DNA of 64,000 nt from Marinithermus hydrothermalis DSM 14884. Its GTDB lineage: Bacteria > Deinococcota > Deinococci > Deinococcales > Marinithermaceae. The DNA lies in NCBI RefSeq assembly GCF_000195335.1, contig NC_015387.1, positions 434,001 through 498,000 on the forward strand. Direction: 5' to 3'. The notes below the pieces were generated by a model. The model made no database searches and was not told the origin of the DNA. It was given only the letters and a program-made list of their open reading frames with translations. Positions 33,807 through 42,465 of the stretch are shown here, one piece after another. How positions within the stretch are numbered: position 1 is the stretch's first letter; every line of letters starts with the position of its first letter. A program made the translations under genes and the position numbers.

Positions 33807-34853
33807 CTATAAGGGCCGGCGGATCGCGCTCAGGGCCTCCAGTACGTCCCGTTCGGTAAAGGGTTTGGGGATGTGCCCCACCCGCGCGGCGCGGGCCCAG
33901 AGACCGCGCGGGGGGGTTTCGCTGATCACCCAAAGAGGCGTGTACCGGCCCTCCGGGAGGGCCCGGATCTGCCGGACGCGGTCCGCGACGGCGTCCCCCT
34001 GGATCAGGATGCCGTGCGGTCGGTGCCGGACGAGCATGCGCTTGGCGGTCTCCAGGTCCGGCGCGATCAGGGTACGGTAGCGCTCGCGCTCCAGCACCAC
34101 GAACAGCAAGCGCCGCACCAGGCTCGAGTCCGCCAGCACCAGGATCAAGGGGTCCTCGAGGAGCAGGGTTGCGGGTTTTAGGAGGCCGCGGCTTTTGAGC
34201 TCGTAGAGCACGTGGTAGGCCTCCTCCTCGGCGAGTCCCGACTCGAGAGCGATCGAGCGCGCGCGCTTGATGCCGTCTACCAGCTCGAGAAGGGTCCAGG
34301 CTTCCGGGCTGAGGGCGTGCCGGGTGGGGTCCCCGGCGAGGACGAGCACCTCGTCGGGCGCGACCTGGCCGCGCCGCCACTCGTCGAGCCTTCGGGCAGC
34401 CTCGAGGACCGCCGCGGAAGCCTCGAGGGTGTAGGCCAGGGGGATCTGGGAGGTGTTGGGCGGTGGGGGTTCTGCGGTGAAGCGGCCTTCCTCCCAGGTG
34501 AGCATGGTGGCGAGGGCCTCGAGGACCTGGGCCGAAAGCGCCTCGTGCAGTTCAGCTTCGCTGATGAGCCCCTCTTGCAGGGCGAGCTGCCCCAGGGGGG
34601 TGCCGGGATTCTCGCGGCGCTGCTTGAGGACCAGGCGCTGGATGTCGTCCAGGTTCAGGTGGCCCAGCCGCACCAGGTACTCCCCCAGGTGCGGCCCCGG
34701 CTCGGTGCGGGCGTAGGCCATCCGGCCCAATGCGAGGTGCGCCTGCCCCGTTCCGTGCGGCGTCTCGAGGGTGACGACGGCGCTTTTGCCCGCGGCTTCC
34801 AAAGCGCGCAGCAGTTCCCCCAGCTCGATCTCGCCGATGCGCCCTTGGATCAT
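33807..34853 (-). CDS. DUF4388 protein with degenerate receiver domain
   Basis: 348 residues. N-terminal DUF4388-like domain (QGRIGEIELGELLRALEAAG ... KSAVVTLE) and a PilB/MshEN-like helical module (LGEYLVRLGHLNLDDIQRLV, LGQLALQEGLISEAELHEAL) are followed by a C-terminal receiver fold (LILVLADSSLVRRLLFVVLE ... IPKPFTERDVLEALSAI). The receiver keeps the Lys but the usual phosphorylated Asp region reads HGILIQGDA, so phosphotransfer is doubtful. Possibly a Frz/pilus-type signalling adaptor. Starts 6 bases after the ruvB stop, so cotranscribed with ruvB. Confidence 0.75.
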   Translation of the reverse strand: MIQGRIGEIELGELLRALEAAGKSAVVTLETPHGTGQAHLALGRMAYARTEPGPHLGEYLVRLGHLNLDDIQRLVLKQRRENPGTPLGQLALQEGLISEAELHEALSAQVLEALATMLTWEEGRFTAEPPPPNTSQIPLAYTLEASAAVLEAARRLDEWRRGQVAPDEVLVLAGDPTRHALSPEAWTLLELVDGIKRARSIALESGLAEEEAYHVLYELKSRGLLKPATLLLEDPLILVLADSSLVRRLLFVVLERERYRTLIAPDLETAKRMLVRHRPHGILIQGDAVADRVRQIRALPEGRYTPLWVISETPPRGLWARAARVGHIPKPFTERDVLEALSAIRRPL

Positions 34854-34858
34854 GCGCT

Positions 34859-35836
34859 TTACTCGAACAATCCCCGCTCCCCCTCCGGGACGGGCAGGCC
34901 CAGGTGCCGGTACGCCCGCTCGGTGGCCACGCGGCCGCGGGGCGTGCGCTTGATCAAGCCCAGCTGGATCAAAAACGGCTCGTGCACCTCCTCCAGCGTC
35001 TGAGGGTCCTCGCTGAGCGCGGTAGCGAGCGTCTCGAGGCCCACCGGCCCGCCCGCGAACCGCGTTAGGATCGTTTCGAGGATCTTCCGGTCGCGGGCGT
35101 CCAGGCCTAAGGCATCCAGGCCCAAGGCGTCCAGGGCCTCCCGGGCGCGCTCGAGGGTCACGCGGGGGTCGCCCGCGACCTCGGCGAAGTCCCGCACGCG
35201 GCGGAAGAGGCGTTTGGCGATGCGCATCGTGCCGCGCGCGCGCCGCCCGATCTCCAAGGCCGCCTCGTGCTCGATCTCGAGCCCCAGCAGCCGCGCGTCG
35301 CGCGCCACGCCTTCCGCGAGCTCCTCGGGAGTGTAGAACTCGAGGTGCTCGATGATACCGAACCGGCTCCGCAAGGGGCTGGAGATCAGGCCGGGGCGGG
35401 TGGTGGCGCCGATCAGCGTGAAGCGCGGCAGCTCGAGCCGGAGGGTGCGCGCCGCGGGACCCTGGCCCAGCACGATGTCGATCTTGAAGTCCTCCATCGC
35501 GGGGTACAGGTGCTCCTCGGCGGTGCGCGACAGCCGGTGGATCTCGTCGATGAAGAGGATGTCCCCTTCCTCGAGGGAGTTCGTGAGGATCGCGGCCAGG
35601 TCCCCGGGTTTTTCGATCGCGGGCCCGGAGGTGACGCGGATGTTCACCCCGAGTTCGTTGGCGATCACGTGCGCAAGCGTGGTCTTGCCTAGGCCCGGGG
35701 GGCCGAAGAGGAGCATGTGGTCCAGGGGCTCCCCACGGGCCTTGGCGGCCTGGAGGTAGACCCGGAGCTTTTCCTTGAGCCGCGTTTGGCCGACGTACTC
35801 GTCCAGCGTTTGTGGACGGAGGGTGAGGTCCTCCAC
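34859..35836 (-). CDS. ruvB: Holliday junction branch migration ATPase RuvB
   Basis: 325 residues: Walker [14 protein letters not shown], Walker [11 protein letters not shown], sensor 1 [20 protein letters not shown] and the winged-helix C-terminus. It drives branch migration with RuvA. A short internal duplication, [13 protein letters not shown], occurs near residue 245. Start GTG 35836 with TATGAT (35843-35848) 6 bases before it, leaderless type. Confidence 0.97.
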   Translation of the reverse strand: MEDLTLRPQTLDEYVGQTRLKEKLRVYLQAAKARGEPLDHMLLFGPPGLGKTTLAHVIANELGVNIRVTSGPAIEKPGDLAAILTNSLEEGDILFIDEIHRLSRTAEEHLYPAMEDFKIDIVLGQGPAARTLRLELPRFTLIGATTRPGLISSPLRSRFGIIEHLEFYTPEELAEGVARDARLLGLEIEHEAALEIGRRARGTMRIAKRLFRRVRDFAEVAGDPRVTLERAREALDALGLDALGLDARDRKILETILTRFAGGPVGLETLATALSEDPQTLEEVHEPFLIQLGLIKRTPRGRVATERAYRHLGLPVPEGERGLFE

Positions 35837-35842
35837 GGCCCC

Positions 35843-35848
35843 ATCATA
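35843..35848 (-). promoter_or_regulatory. -10 of ruvB
   Basis: TATGAT on the minus strand, 6 bases ahead of the GTG start of ruvB. Confidence 0.5.
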
Positions 35849-35878
35849 CCCCAGCGTTCGCGGGGCGCCCGACGGGGT

Positions 35879-36925
35879 TTAGGAGGCTTGCCCGTTCTCG
35901 AGGCGCCGCACCAGCTCGCGCACCTCGTGGGCGCGTTCCTTGTCCGCGACGAGCACGGTCTTGCCGAGCTGAGCCACGATCAGCCCGGAGACCCCCAGGG
36001 TGGCGACCAGCCCGTCCTGAGCGTAGATCACGCACCCGCGGGTCTCGACGCCCACGTGCCGTCCCGTGCCCGCGACGGCGTTGTCGTACTCGTCCAAGGG
36101 CAGGGTGCGCTCGAGGGCCCGCCAGGTGCCCACGTCGTCCCAGCCGAAGCGGGCGGGGATCACGCGCACGTGCGGGGCCTTTTCCATGATGCCGTAGTCG
36201 ATGGAGGTCTTGGGGAGCGTGGCCCAGTGTTCCGCGAGCACCTCGGGGTAGGCGTCGGTCCCGATGGCCGCGCGGAGGGCGCGGTAGGCCCGGTAGTGCT
36301 CGGGGAGGTGCGCCTCGAGGAGCGCCTCCATGGTGGGGACCGCGAAGGCGAAGATGCCCGCGTTCCAGAGGTACTGTCGCGACTGCAGGTAGTGCAGGGC
36401 CGTCGCGTACGTGGGTTTTTCCACGAAGGCCTCGGCCCGGTGCCAGCCGTTCTCGCGCGCGCCGAGCCGGATGTAGCCGTACCCGGTCTCCGGCCGGGTC
36501 GGGGGGATGCCGAGCGTCACCACGTGCGGGGGATCGGCCGCCTCGAGGGCCGCCGTGAGGTCGTTTTGGAAGAGTTGGGTGTCGTTGACGTAGTGGTCCG
36601 CGGGCAACAGGACCAGCCGCGCCTGGGGGGCTTCGTGCGCCACGTGGGCCAGGGCGAGGACGAGCGCCCCGGCGGTGTCGCGCGCGCTCGGCTCGTAGAC
36701 CACGCGGGCCTTGGGCTCGAGCGCCTCGACCGCCGGCTTGAGGTCCTCGCGGAGGAGGAGGAGGGTGCGCTCCTCGGGGAAGAGGCCCGCGAGGCGGTCC
36801 AGGGTGGCCTCGAGCAGGCTCTTGCCGTTGAACAGGCGCAGGAAGGGCTTGGGGTGTTCGGGGGTGGAGAGGGGCCAGAGCCGTTCGCCCCGTCCCCCGG
36901 CCATCACTACGGCGTAGGCGTCCAC
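35879..36925 (-). CDS. manC: Mannose-1-phosphate guanylyltransferase
   Basis: 348 residues. Nucleotidyl-transferase signature MAGGRGERLWPLSTPEHPKP, PADHYVND, ETGYGYI, FVEKP and WNAGIFAF are those of GDP-mannose pyrophosphorylases. It lacks the C-terminal isomerase domain of bifunctional enzymes. It makes GDP-mannose, the donor that the adjacent GT4 enzyme may use. It lies 18 bases after that gene with AAAAGGAGG ahead of the start. Confidence 0.92.
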   Translation of the reverse strand: MDAYAVVMAGGRGERLWPLSTPEHPKPFLRLFNGKSLLEATLDRLAGLFPEERTLLLLREDLKPAVEALEPKARVVYEPSARDTAGALVLALAHVAHEAPQARLVLLPADHYVNDTQLFQNDLTAALEAADPPHVVTLGIPPTRPETGYGYIRLGARENGWHRAEAFVEKPTYATALHYLQSRQYLWNAGIFAFAVPTMEALLEAHLPEHYRAYRALRAAIGTDAYPEVLAEHWATLPKTSIDYGIMEKAPHVRVIPARFGWDDVGTWRALERTLPLDEYDNAVAGTGRHVGVETRGCVIYAQDGLVATLGVSGLIVAQLGKTVLVADKERAHEVRELVRRLENGQAS

Positions 36926-36943
36926 GTCTCACCTCCTTTTCGG

Positions 36944-38077
36944 TTAGGCGCTGAGCGGCATGGGTTGGGCGAGGAGCTCCCGGTAGCGCTGGCCGATCGT
37001 GCGCCAGGTGAGGCGGCGGCCGTAGGCGTAGGCCGCGCAGGAGAGGGCCTCGATGCGTTCGGGGTGGTCGAGCAACTCGGTGATCGCGTCGGCCCACGCC
37101 GCGGGGTCGTTCGGCGGCAAGAGCACGCCCCGCTCGGGCGTGAGGGTTTCTTTGGCGTGCAGGAAGGGCGTGGCGAGGATGGCCTTGCCCAGGGCGAACC
37201 CGTAGGAGAGCACCCCGGAGGTGATCTGCCCGAGCCGGGGGTAGGGGAGGAGGTACAGGTCCGCCGCGCCGATCAGCTGGCGGAGCTCCTCCTCGGGCAG
37301 GAACCGGTCGTAAAACCGCACCGCGTGCGCCACGCCGAGCCGCTCGGCCAGCGCGGCGAGGGACTCGCGGTAGGCCTCCTCGTGGGCGCGGCGCTGGTAG
37401 GGGTGGGTGGCTCCGGCGATCACGTAGGTGGCGTTAGGGTGGCGTTCCAGCACCCGGGGCAGGGCCTGGATCACGGTCTCCAGGCCCTTCTCGGGGCGGA
37501 TCAGGCCGAAGGTGAGGAGGAGGGGGCCCGCCTCGAGGCCGAGGGCCCGTTTGAGGGCGGCGCGGTCGGGGTAGGGGAGGTCTGGGATGCCGTGCGGGAT
37601 GACGGCGATGCGGTCCGGGGGGATGCCGTAGGTTTGCGTCAGGATCGCGCGCCCGCTTTCGGCCATGGTCACGACCCGGTGGCTCAGGCGGGCCAGGGTG
37701 CGCAGGATGCGGGCCTGGTCCGGGGTGGGCTCGGGGAAGATGGTGTGCAGGATCGTGACGAGGGGGGTGCTGAGCGCCTGGGCGAACTCGAGCACCCACG
37801 CGCCTTCCGGGCCGCCGAACAGGCCGTACTCGTGGTTGAGGAGGACGGTCTCCGCCTCGCGGGAGAGGGCCTCGGCGAGGGCGCGGTAGGCGGGGCGGTC
37901 CGTTTTGGGGATGCGCCAGCGCACCTCGGGGGCGCGTACCCGGTCCAGCTCCTCGGGGTGCGCGATCAGCGCGATCCGCACGGGGAGCCCAGCCTCTTCT
38001 AGTGCCGTTTTGAGGTCCCGGTCGAAGGTGGCGATGCCGCAGTGGATGGGGGGGTAGGTGCCAACCAGTGCGACCAT
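36944..38077 (-). CDS. Glycosyltransferase family 4 protein
   Basis: 377 residues of GT-B fold with N-terminal ALVGTYPPIHCGIATFDRDL, a donor-side motif FGLIRPEKGLETVIQALP and the C-terminal DLYLLPYPRLGQITSGVLSY. The family's usual EX7E motif is altered. The surrounding GDP-mannose and mannoside genes suggest a mannosyl or glucosyl transfer. It has a strong AT-rich promoter at 38097-38125. Product unknown. Confidence 0.87.
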   Translation of the reverse strand: MVALVGTYPPIHCGIATFDRDLKTALEEAGLPVRIALIAHPEELDRVRAPEVRWRIPKTDRPAYRALAEALSREAETVLLNHEYGLFGGPEGAWVLEFAQALSTPLVTILHTIFPEPTPDQARILRTLARLSHRVVTMAESGRAILTQTYGIPPDRIAVIPHGIPDLPYPDRAALKRALGLEAGPLLLTFGLIRPEKGLETVIQALPRVLERHPNATYVIAGATHPYQRRAHEEAYRESLAALAERLGVAHAVRFYDRFLPEEELRQLIGAADLYLLPYPRLGQITSGVLSYGFALGKAILATPFLHAKETLTPERGVLLPPNDPAAWADAITELLDHPERIEALSCAAYAYGRRLTWRTIGQRYRELLAQPMPLSA

Positions 38078-38096
38078 ACCAACCTCCGCACCCTAA

Positions 38097-38125
38097 ATTA
38101 TATAAGTTGATAATGTGTCAATCAA
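38097..38125 (-). promoter_or_regulatory. AT-rich promoter for the GT4-manC pair with possible operator
   Basis: On the minus strand TTGATT (38120-38125), 17 bases, TATAAT (38097-38102), then a leader with GGAGG before ATG 38077. Overlapping the -35, TTGAT ... ATCAA half-sites form an imperfect inverted repeat. The 60-base region is strikingly AT-rich for this genome. Confidence 0.6.
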
Positions 38126-38141
38126 TATTTTATATCATGAA

Positions 38142-39023
38142 TCATTCACCCTTGAGGGCCGCGGCCACCAGCTCCTCGAGCGGCGCCGTCGCCAGGCCGA
38201 TCACGCGGTCCGCGCCGCCGTAGTACACGTACACCGTTCCCTCCACCACGGGGTTCGCGCAGGCGAACACCACGTTCGGCACGTCGCCCCGCAGCTCCCA
38301 GACCTCCTCCGGCTCGAGCACGAACCCCTTGGGGCGGGCGACGACCCGCGTGGGGTCCTCCCGATCGAGCAAGGCCAGGCCCAACCGGTAAGTGTTGCGC
38401 GCGTCCACCCCGTGGTAGATCAAAAGCCACCCCGCCTCCGTCGGGATCGGCGGGCCACCCGCCCCCACCCGCGCCTCGTCCCAAAGCCCCGGGCGCGGCT
38501 CGAGGATGGGCCGGTGCCCCTCCCAGTGCTCCAGGTCCTCGGAGAACGCGATCCAGATCGCAGGGGGGCGCCGGTGCAGCATCACGTACCGCCCCCCGAC
38601 GCGCTCCGGGAAGAGGACGTGGTCCTTGTTCTCCATCTCGGGCAAGGCCACGCCGCGCCGCTGCCAGTGGATCAAGTTCGTGCTCTCCGCGAGGTACGGC
38701 TGGATGCCTTGGCGCGAGTACCCGGTGTAGGTCATGAAGAACCGGTCCTCGAGCCACACCACCCGGGGGTCCTCCACGCCGCGCCACTCCAGGTCGTGCT
38801 CCGGCTCGAAGATCGGGTCCTCCAAACGGTTGAACCGCACCCCGTCCACGGAGACCGCGTACCCGAGGCGCGAGATGTAATCCAGCCCCTGGGCGCGGTA
38901 GATCATGTGGAACAGGCCGTTCGCGTACACCACCGCCGGGTTAAAGACGTTCAGCGCCTGCCACGGCGAGGCCGGGTTCGGCAAGAGGATCGGGTTTTGG
39001 GGATGGCGTTGTAAACGCACCAT
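38142..39023 (-). CDS. GH130-type glycoside phosphorylase
   Basis: 293 residues of five-bladed propeller. NPAVVYANGLFHMIYRAQG, the GH130 signature GVEDPRVVWLEDRFFMTYTGY, and AWIAFSEDLEHWEG-type repeats (seen as IWIAFSEDLEHWE) identify a mannosyl-oligosaccharide or beta-mannoside phosphorylase, which would release mannose-1-phosphate. That product is the substrate of the ManC-like enzyme two genes on. Specificity is inferred. TTTAAT sits 6 bases before ATG. Confidence 0.88.
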   Translation of the reverse strand: MVRLQRHPQNPILLPNPASPWQALNVFNPAVVYANGLFHMIYRAQGLDYISRLGYAVSVDGVRFNRLEDPIFEPEHDLEWRGVEDPRVVWLEDRFFMTYTGYSRQGIQPYLAESTNLIHWQRRGVALPEMENKDHVLFPERVGGRYVMLHRRPPAIWIAFSEDLEHWEGHRPILEPRPGLWDEARVGAGGPPIPTEAGWLLIYHGVDARNTYRLGLALLDREDPTRVVARPKGFVLEPEEVWELRGDVPNVVFACANPVVEGTVYVYYGGADRVIGLATAPLEELVAAALKGE

Positions 39024-39066
39024 GCCTTCATTAAACCAGCCTGGCCGGGCCTATGCTGGAGAATAG

Positions 39067-39771
39067 GTGATCGTCTACCTGGACCAGAACTACGCCTCGC
39101 GGATCGCGAAGCACCTCCTGGGCCTACCCCACCACGCGCACTTCGGGGTGGTGTGGGAAGCCCTCCAAGCCGCGAACGTCCTCGCGCCGCCCAGCCCCTT
39201 TCACGTCCTCGAGCTGCACGGCGGGTACCTGGCGCCCGTCTTTGAGCGGATCTTCGCCGCGCTGGGGGACGGGCTGTGGGTCCGCCCCTGGCAGGAGGTG
39301 CTCTACCGCCAGTACCGGCGGGACGGGATCTGGCTCGAGGACTGCCTTGGACGGGAGGGCGGGTGGGACCGGCCCGCGGACCTCGCCCCGCTTTGGGGGT
39401 TGATGGACCTGGAGCTCGAGGGGACTTTCGTCGCCCGGACGGCCCAGGTGACGGAGATCGTGACGCGCTGGTTGGGCCTCAAGGGCCCCCGAGCGCGCAC
39501 CCTGCCGTTCGTGCAGGTCCTGGCGCGGCTCGTCGCGCTGCACTCCCTCGAGGCCACGCGCCGCCCCCGCCTTTCGGACCTGGTGGACCTCGTGATGGCC
39601 GCGACCCTGCGCCCCTACGTCTCCGTGCTGGCCACGGACCGGTACCTCAAGGAGGCGCTGACCCGCCTCGGGTACGGCCAAGGCGTCTACTCCGGGCGCC
39701 GCCGGGAGGTGCTGCGCCTCGCTGCGGACCTCGCGCGGGGCGCGTGGGAGGGCGGGAGCTCCCGGGACTAG
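39067..39771 (+). CDS. PIN-like domain protein, unknown function
   Basis: 234 residues from GTG 39067. The opening IVYLDQNYASRIAKHLLG, a middle FHVLELHGGYL, and DLVDLVMAATLRPYVSVLATDRYLKEAL give an ordered set of acidic residues (D6, then E, D, D) as in PIN-fold nucleases, with a long helical insert. It stands without an antitoxin-like partner and its stop overlaps the panB promoter. It may be an RNase or a DNA-repair nuclease; the fold call is mine and moderate. Confidence 0.5.
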   Translation: MIVYLDQNYASRIAKHLLGLPHHAHFGVVWEALQAANVLAPPSPFHVLELHGGYLAPVFERIFAALGDGLWVRPWQEVLYRQYRRDGIWLEDCLGREGGWDRPADLAPLWGLMDLELEGTFVARTAQVTEIVTRWLGLKGPRARTLPFVQVLARLVALHSLEATRRPRLSDLVDLVMAATLRPYVSVLATDRYLKEALTRLGYGQGVYSGRRREVLRLAADLARGAWEGGSSRD

Positions 39772-39774
39772 AAT
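39769..39774 (+). promoter_or_regulatory. -10 of panB overlapping the upstream stop codon
   Basis: TAGAAT, 6 bases before ATG 39781; its first three bases are the TAG stop of the PIN-like gene. Confidence 0.55.
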
Positions 39775-39780
39775 GGGAGC

Positions 39781-40611
39781 ATGGCCAAGCTCACCGTTTT
39801 GGACCTCAAGGCGAAGAAAGGCCCCGGAAGCCTGGTCATGGTGACCGCGTACGACTACCCCACCGCGCGGATCGCCCAGGAGGCCGGGGTGGACCTGATC
39901 CTGGTGGGCGACTCCCTCGGCATGGTGGTCCTCGGGTACGACTCGACCGTGCCCGTCACGATGGAGGAGATGCTGCACCACGTCAAGGCCGCACGGCGCG
40001 GAGCCCCCGAGACCTTCCTCATCGCGGACATGCCCTTCCTCTCCTTCGCGACCCCCGAGGCGGCCCTGGAGAACGCGGGGCGCTTCCTCAAGGAGGGCGG
40101 GGCGGACGCGGTCAAGCTCGAAGGCGGCCTCGAGGTCGTCCCCGTCGTCGAGGCGCTCGTCCGGGCGGGCATCCCGGTCCTGGGGCACGTGGGCCTCACC
40201 CCGCAGACCGCCTCGAGCCTGGGAGGGTACCGCGTCCAGGGCAAAGACGCTGAAAGCGCGCGCCGGATCGTGGAGGGCGCGCGGGCCCTCGAGGCGGCCG
40301 GGGTCTGGGGGGTGGTGCTCGAGATGGTCCCCACCCCGCTCGCCCGGCGGGTGACCGAGGAGCTCACCGTGCCCACGATCGGGATCGGGGCGGGGCCGGT
40401 GACGGACGGGCAGGTGCTGGTCTTCCACGACCTGGTGGGGATCTTTGACCGCTTCAAGCCCAAGTTCGTGAAGCGGTACGCCGAGGCCGGTGCGCTGATG
40501 CGCGAGGCGGTGGCCGCGTACGCGCGGGAGGTGCGCGAGGGCGTCTTCCCCGACGAGGCGCACAGCTTCGGCATGCGGGAGGAGATCCTCAAGAAGGTGT
40601 ATGGCGACTAG
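39781..40611 (+). CDS. panB: 3-methyl-2-oxobutanoate hydroxymethyltransferase
   Basis: 276 residues, TIM barrel. Motifs [40 protein letters not shown], and [11 protein letters not shown] are diagnostic. It makes ketopantoate in pantothenate/CoA synthesis using methylene-tetrahydrofolate. It overlaps panE by 11 bases, coupling the first two steps of the route. Confidence 0.97.
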   Translation: MAKLTVLDLKAKKGPGSLVMVTAYDYPTARIAQEAGVDLILVGDSLGMVVLGYDSTVPVTMEEMLHHVKAARRGAPETFLIADMPFLSFATPEAALENAGRFLKEGGADAVKLEGGLEVVPVVEALVRAGIPVLGHVGLTPQTASSLGGYRVQGKDAESARRIVEGARALEAAGVWGVVLEMVPTPLARRVTEELTVPTIGIGAGPVTDGQVLVFHDLVGIFDRFKPKFVKRYAEAGALMREAVAAYAREVREGVFPDEAHSFGMREEILKKVYGD

Positions 40612-41509
40612 GCGGGTGCGCTACCCGATCGCGGTCGTGGGGGCGGGGGCGCTGGGGCGGCTGTTCGCGGCAGGGTTAGCCCGGGTGGGGCCCGTCGTGC
40701 TGGTGGCGCGCGACGCGCAGCGCGCGGCGGCGCTCGCGCAGGGGTACACCTGGGTCACGCTGGAAGGCGCGCGCCGGGTGCGCCCCCCGGTCGCCCACCC
40801 CGGGGCCCTTCCCGAGGCGGACTGGGTGGTGCTCGTGGTCAAGGGGCCGGATACCGCAGCCGCGGCGCGCCTCGCCGGGCGCATGCGGCCTAAAGGTGTG
40901 CTCTCCCTGCAAAACGGCCTGGTGGAGGCGACGCTGCGCCGCGCGCTGCCCGGCCTGCACGCCGCGCAAGGCGTGACCACCGAGGGGGCGTACCGGGAGG
41001 GGGAGCGGGTCGTGTGGGCGGGGCGCGGCGAGACCCTCGTGCCCCCCGGGTTCGAGCCGATAGCGCAGGCCCTGGCGCAGGCGGGGTTTCGCGCCCGGGT
41101 GGAGCCCAGCATTCACGAGGCCCGCCTGAAAAAACTCCTCGTGAACCTGGTGATCAACCCCCTCACCGCCCTCGCGCGGGTGGAGAACGGCCGGGTGGCC
41201 GAGCCGCCCCTCGACGCGCTGGCGCGCCGCCTGATCGCCGAGGCCCTCCCGGTGCTGCGTGGTGAGGGCCTCGAGCTCACCCCCCGGGAGGCGGAGGCGT
41301 TGGTGTTTGGGGTGGCGCGGGATACCGCGCGGAACCGGAGCAGCATGCTCCAGGACGTGCTGGCCGGGCGGCCTACCGAGCTCGAGACGCTCACCGGCGC
41401 GTTCGTGGCGCTGGCCGAGCGGCGGGGCCTCGAGGTCCCCACGCACCGGGCGGTGTACGCGTTGCTTCAGGCTTGGGAGCAAGCCCGCGGCTTGGGGGAT
41501 GACGCATAA
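40601..41509 (+). CDS. panE: 2-dehydropantoate 2-reductase
   Basis: 302 residues. N-terminal NADPH-binding [16 protein letters not shown], the [10 protein letters not shown] and SLQNGLVE regions and the catalytic lysine in [16 protein letters not shown] mark ketopantoate reductase, which yields pantoate. It ends in TAA within the CATAAT -10 of the next gene. Confidence 0.94.
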   Translation: MATRRVRYPIAVVGAGALGRLFAAGLARVGPVVLVARDAQRAAALAQGYTWVTLEGARRVRPPVAHPGALPEADWVVLVVKGPDTAAAARLAGRMRPKGVLSLQNGLVEATLRRALPGLHAAQGVTTEGAYREGERVVWAGRGETLVPPGFEPIAQALAQAGFRARVEPSIHEARLKKLLVNLVINPLTALARVENGRVAEPPLDALARRLIAEALPVLRGEGLELTPREAEALVFGVARDTARNRSSMLQDVLAGRPTELETLTGAFVALAERRGLEVPTHRAVYALLQAWEQARGLGDDA

Positions 41510-41510
41510 T
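41505..41510 (+). promoter_or_regulatory. -10 of the rluD-type gene
   Basis: CATAAT exactly 7 bases before GTG 41518, overlapping the panE stop codon; it argues for GTG 41518 over the ATG at 41509. Confidence 0.45.
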
Positions 41511-41517
41511 GGGGAGC

Positions 41518-42465
41518 GTGGAGGTGCGGTTCAGCGCGGAGGGCGTACGCTTGGATCAGGCGGTTGCGGAACGGACGGGCGCCTCGAGGGCCAAGGCCCA
41601 GGCCTGGATCGCGGCCGGGTACGTGCGGGTCGATGGGGTGCCCGTGACCAAGCCGGGGAAGCGGCTTAAGGGCGAGACCGTGGAGGTCGTGGCCCCGCCC
41701 GACCCCCCGCCCCGGGTCGCGCCGGAACAGCGGGACCTCGAGATCCTGTACGAGGACGAGGACATGGTGGTGGTGAACAAACCGCCCGGCATGGCGACCC
41801 ACCCCGCTCCGGGCCTGACGAGCGGCACGCTGGTGAACGCCCTGATGGGGCGGTACGCGCAGGCCGCCGTGGAGGGCGAGCCTCCCGAGCAGGTGCGGCC
41901 GGGGATCGTGCACCGGCTGGACCGCGACACCTCGGGCGTGATCGTGGTGGGGCGGCACGACGCCGCCGTGCGACGGCTGGCGGACGCGTTTAAGAACCGC
42001 TTCGTGTTCAAGCGGTACGTGGCGATCACCGTAGGCCAGCCCCCGGAGATGACCCTAGTCGCGCCGATCGGCCGGCACCCGGTGGAGCGCCACAAGATGC
42101 ACGTGAGCGGCGTGAACGCCCGGTACGCGGAGACGGACTTCAGCCTGCTCGCCACGGTGGACGGCCACGCCCTGGTGGACGCCCGCCCCCACACCGGCCG
42201 CACGCACCAGATCCGCGTGCACCTCAAGCACCTGTACGCCCCCATCCTGGGGGACGAGCTGTACGGCAAGCCAAGCCCCTACATCTCGCGCCAGGCCCTG
42301 CACGCCTACGAGCTGCGCATCCCGCACCCGCGTAGCGGTCGGATCATGACCTTCGTCGCGCCGGTCCCGCGCGACATGGTCGCGGCCTGGGAGGCCTTGG
42401 GCGGCCGGTGGCCGGACGGCCTCGAGCGCGCGGACGTGGCTCCGCCCGCGGGAGGGAGCGCTTAA
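41518..42465 (+). CDS. rluD: RluD-family 23S rRNA pseudouridine synthase
   Basis: 315 residues. N-terminal S4 domain ([20 protein letters not shown]), then the RluA-type catalytic domain with GIVHRLDRDTSGVIVVG (catalytic Asp) and RPHTGRTHQIRVHLKHL. RluD modifies helix 69 of 23S rRNA; other RluA-group members are possible, but the S4 domain favours RluD. Convergent overlap of 4 bases with the sugar dehydrogenase gene. Confidence 0.9.
   Translation: MEVRFSAEGVRLDQAVAERTGASRAKAQAWIAAGYVRVDGVPVTKPGKRLKGETVEVVAPPDPPPRVAPEQRDLEILYEDEDMVVVNKPPGMATHPAPGLTSGTLVNALMGRYAQAAVEGEPPEQVRPGIVHRLDRDTSGVIVVGRHDAAVRRLADAFKNRFVFKRYVAITVGQPPEMTLVAPIGRHPVERHKMHVSGVNARYAETDFSLLATVDGHALVDARPHTGRTHQIRVHLKHLYAPILGDELYGKPSPYISRQALHAYELRIPHPRSGRIMTFVAPVPRDMVAAWEALGGRWPDGLERADVAPPAGGSA

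Noticed and set aside
35717-38002. 761-residue plus-strand ORF opposite manC and the GT4 gene
   Set aside because: It is an antisense shadow in GC-rich DNA; composition is Gly/Arg/Glu/Val-rich with no domain, while the minus strand carries clear enzymes.
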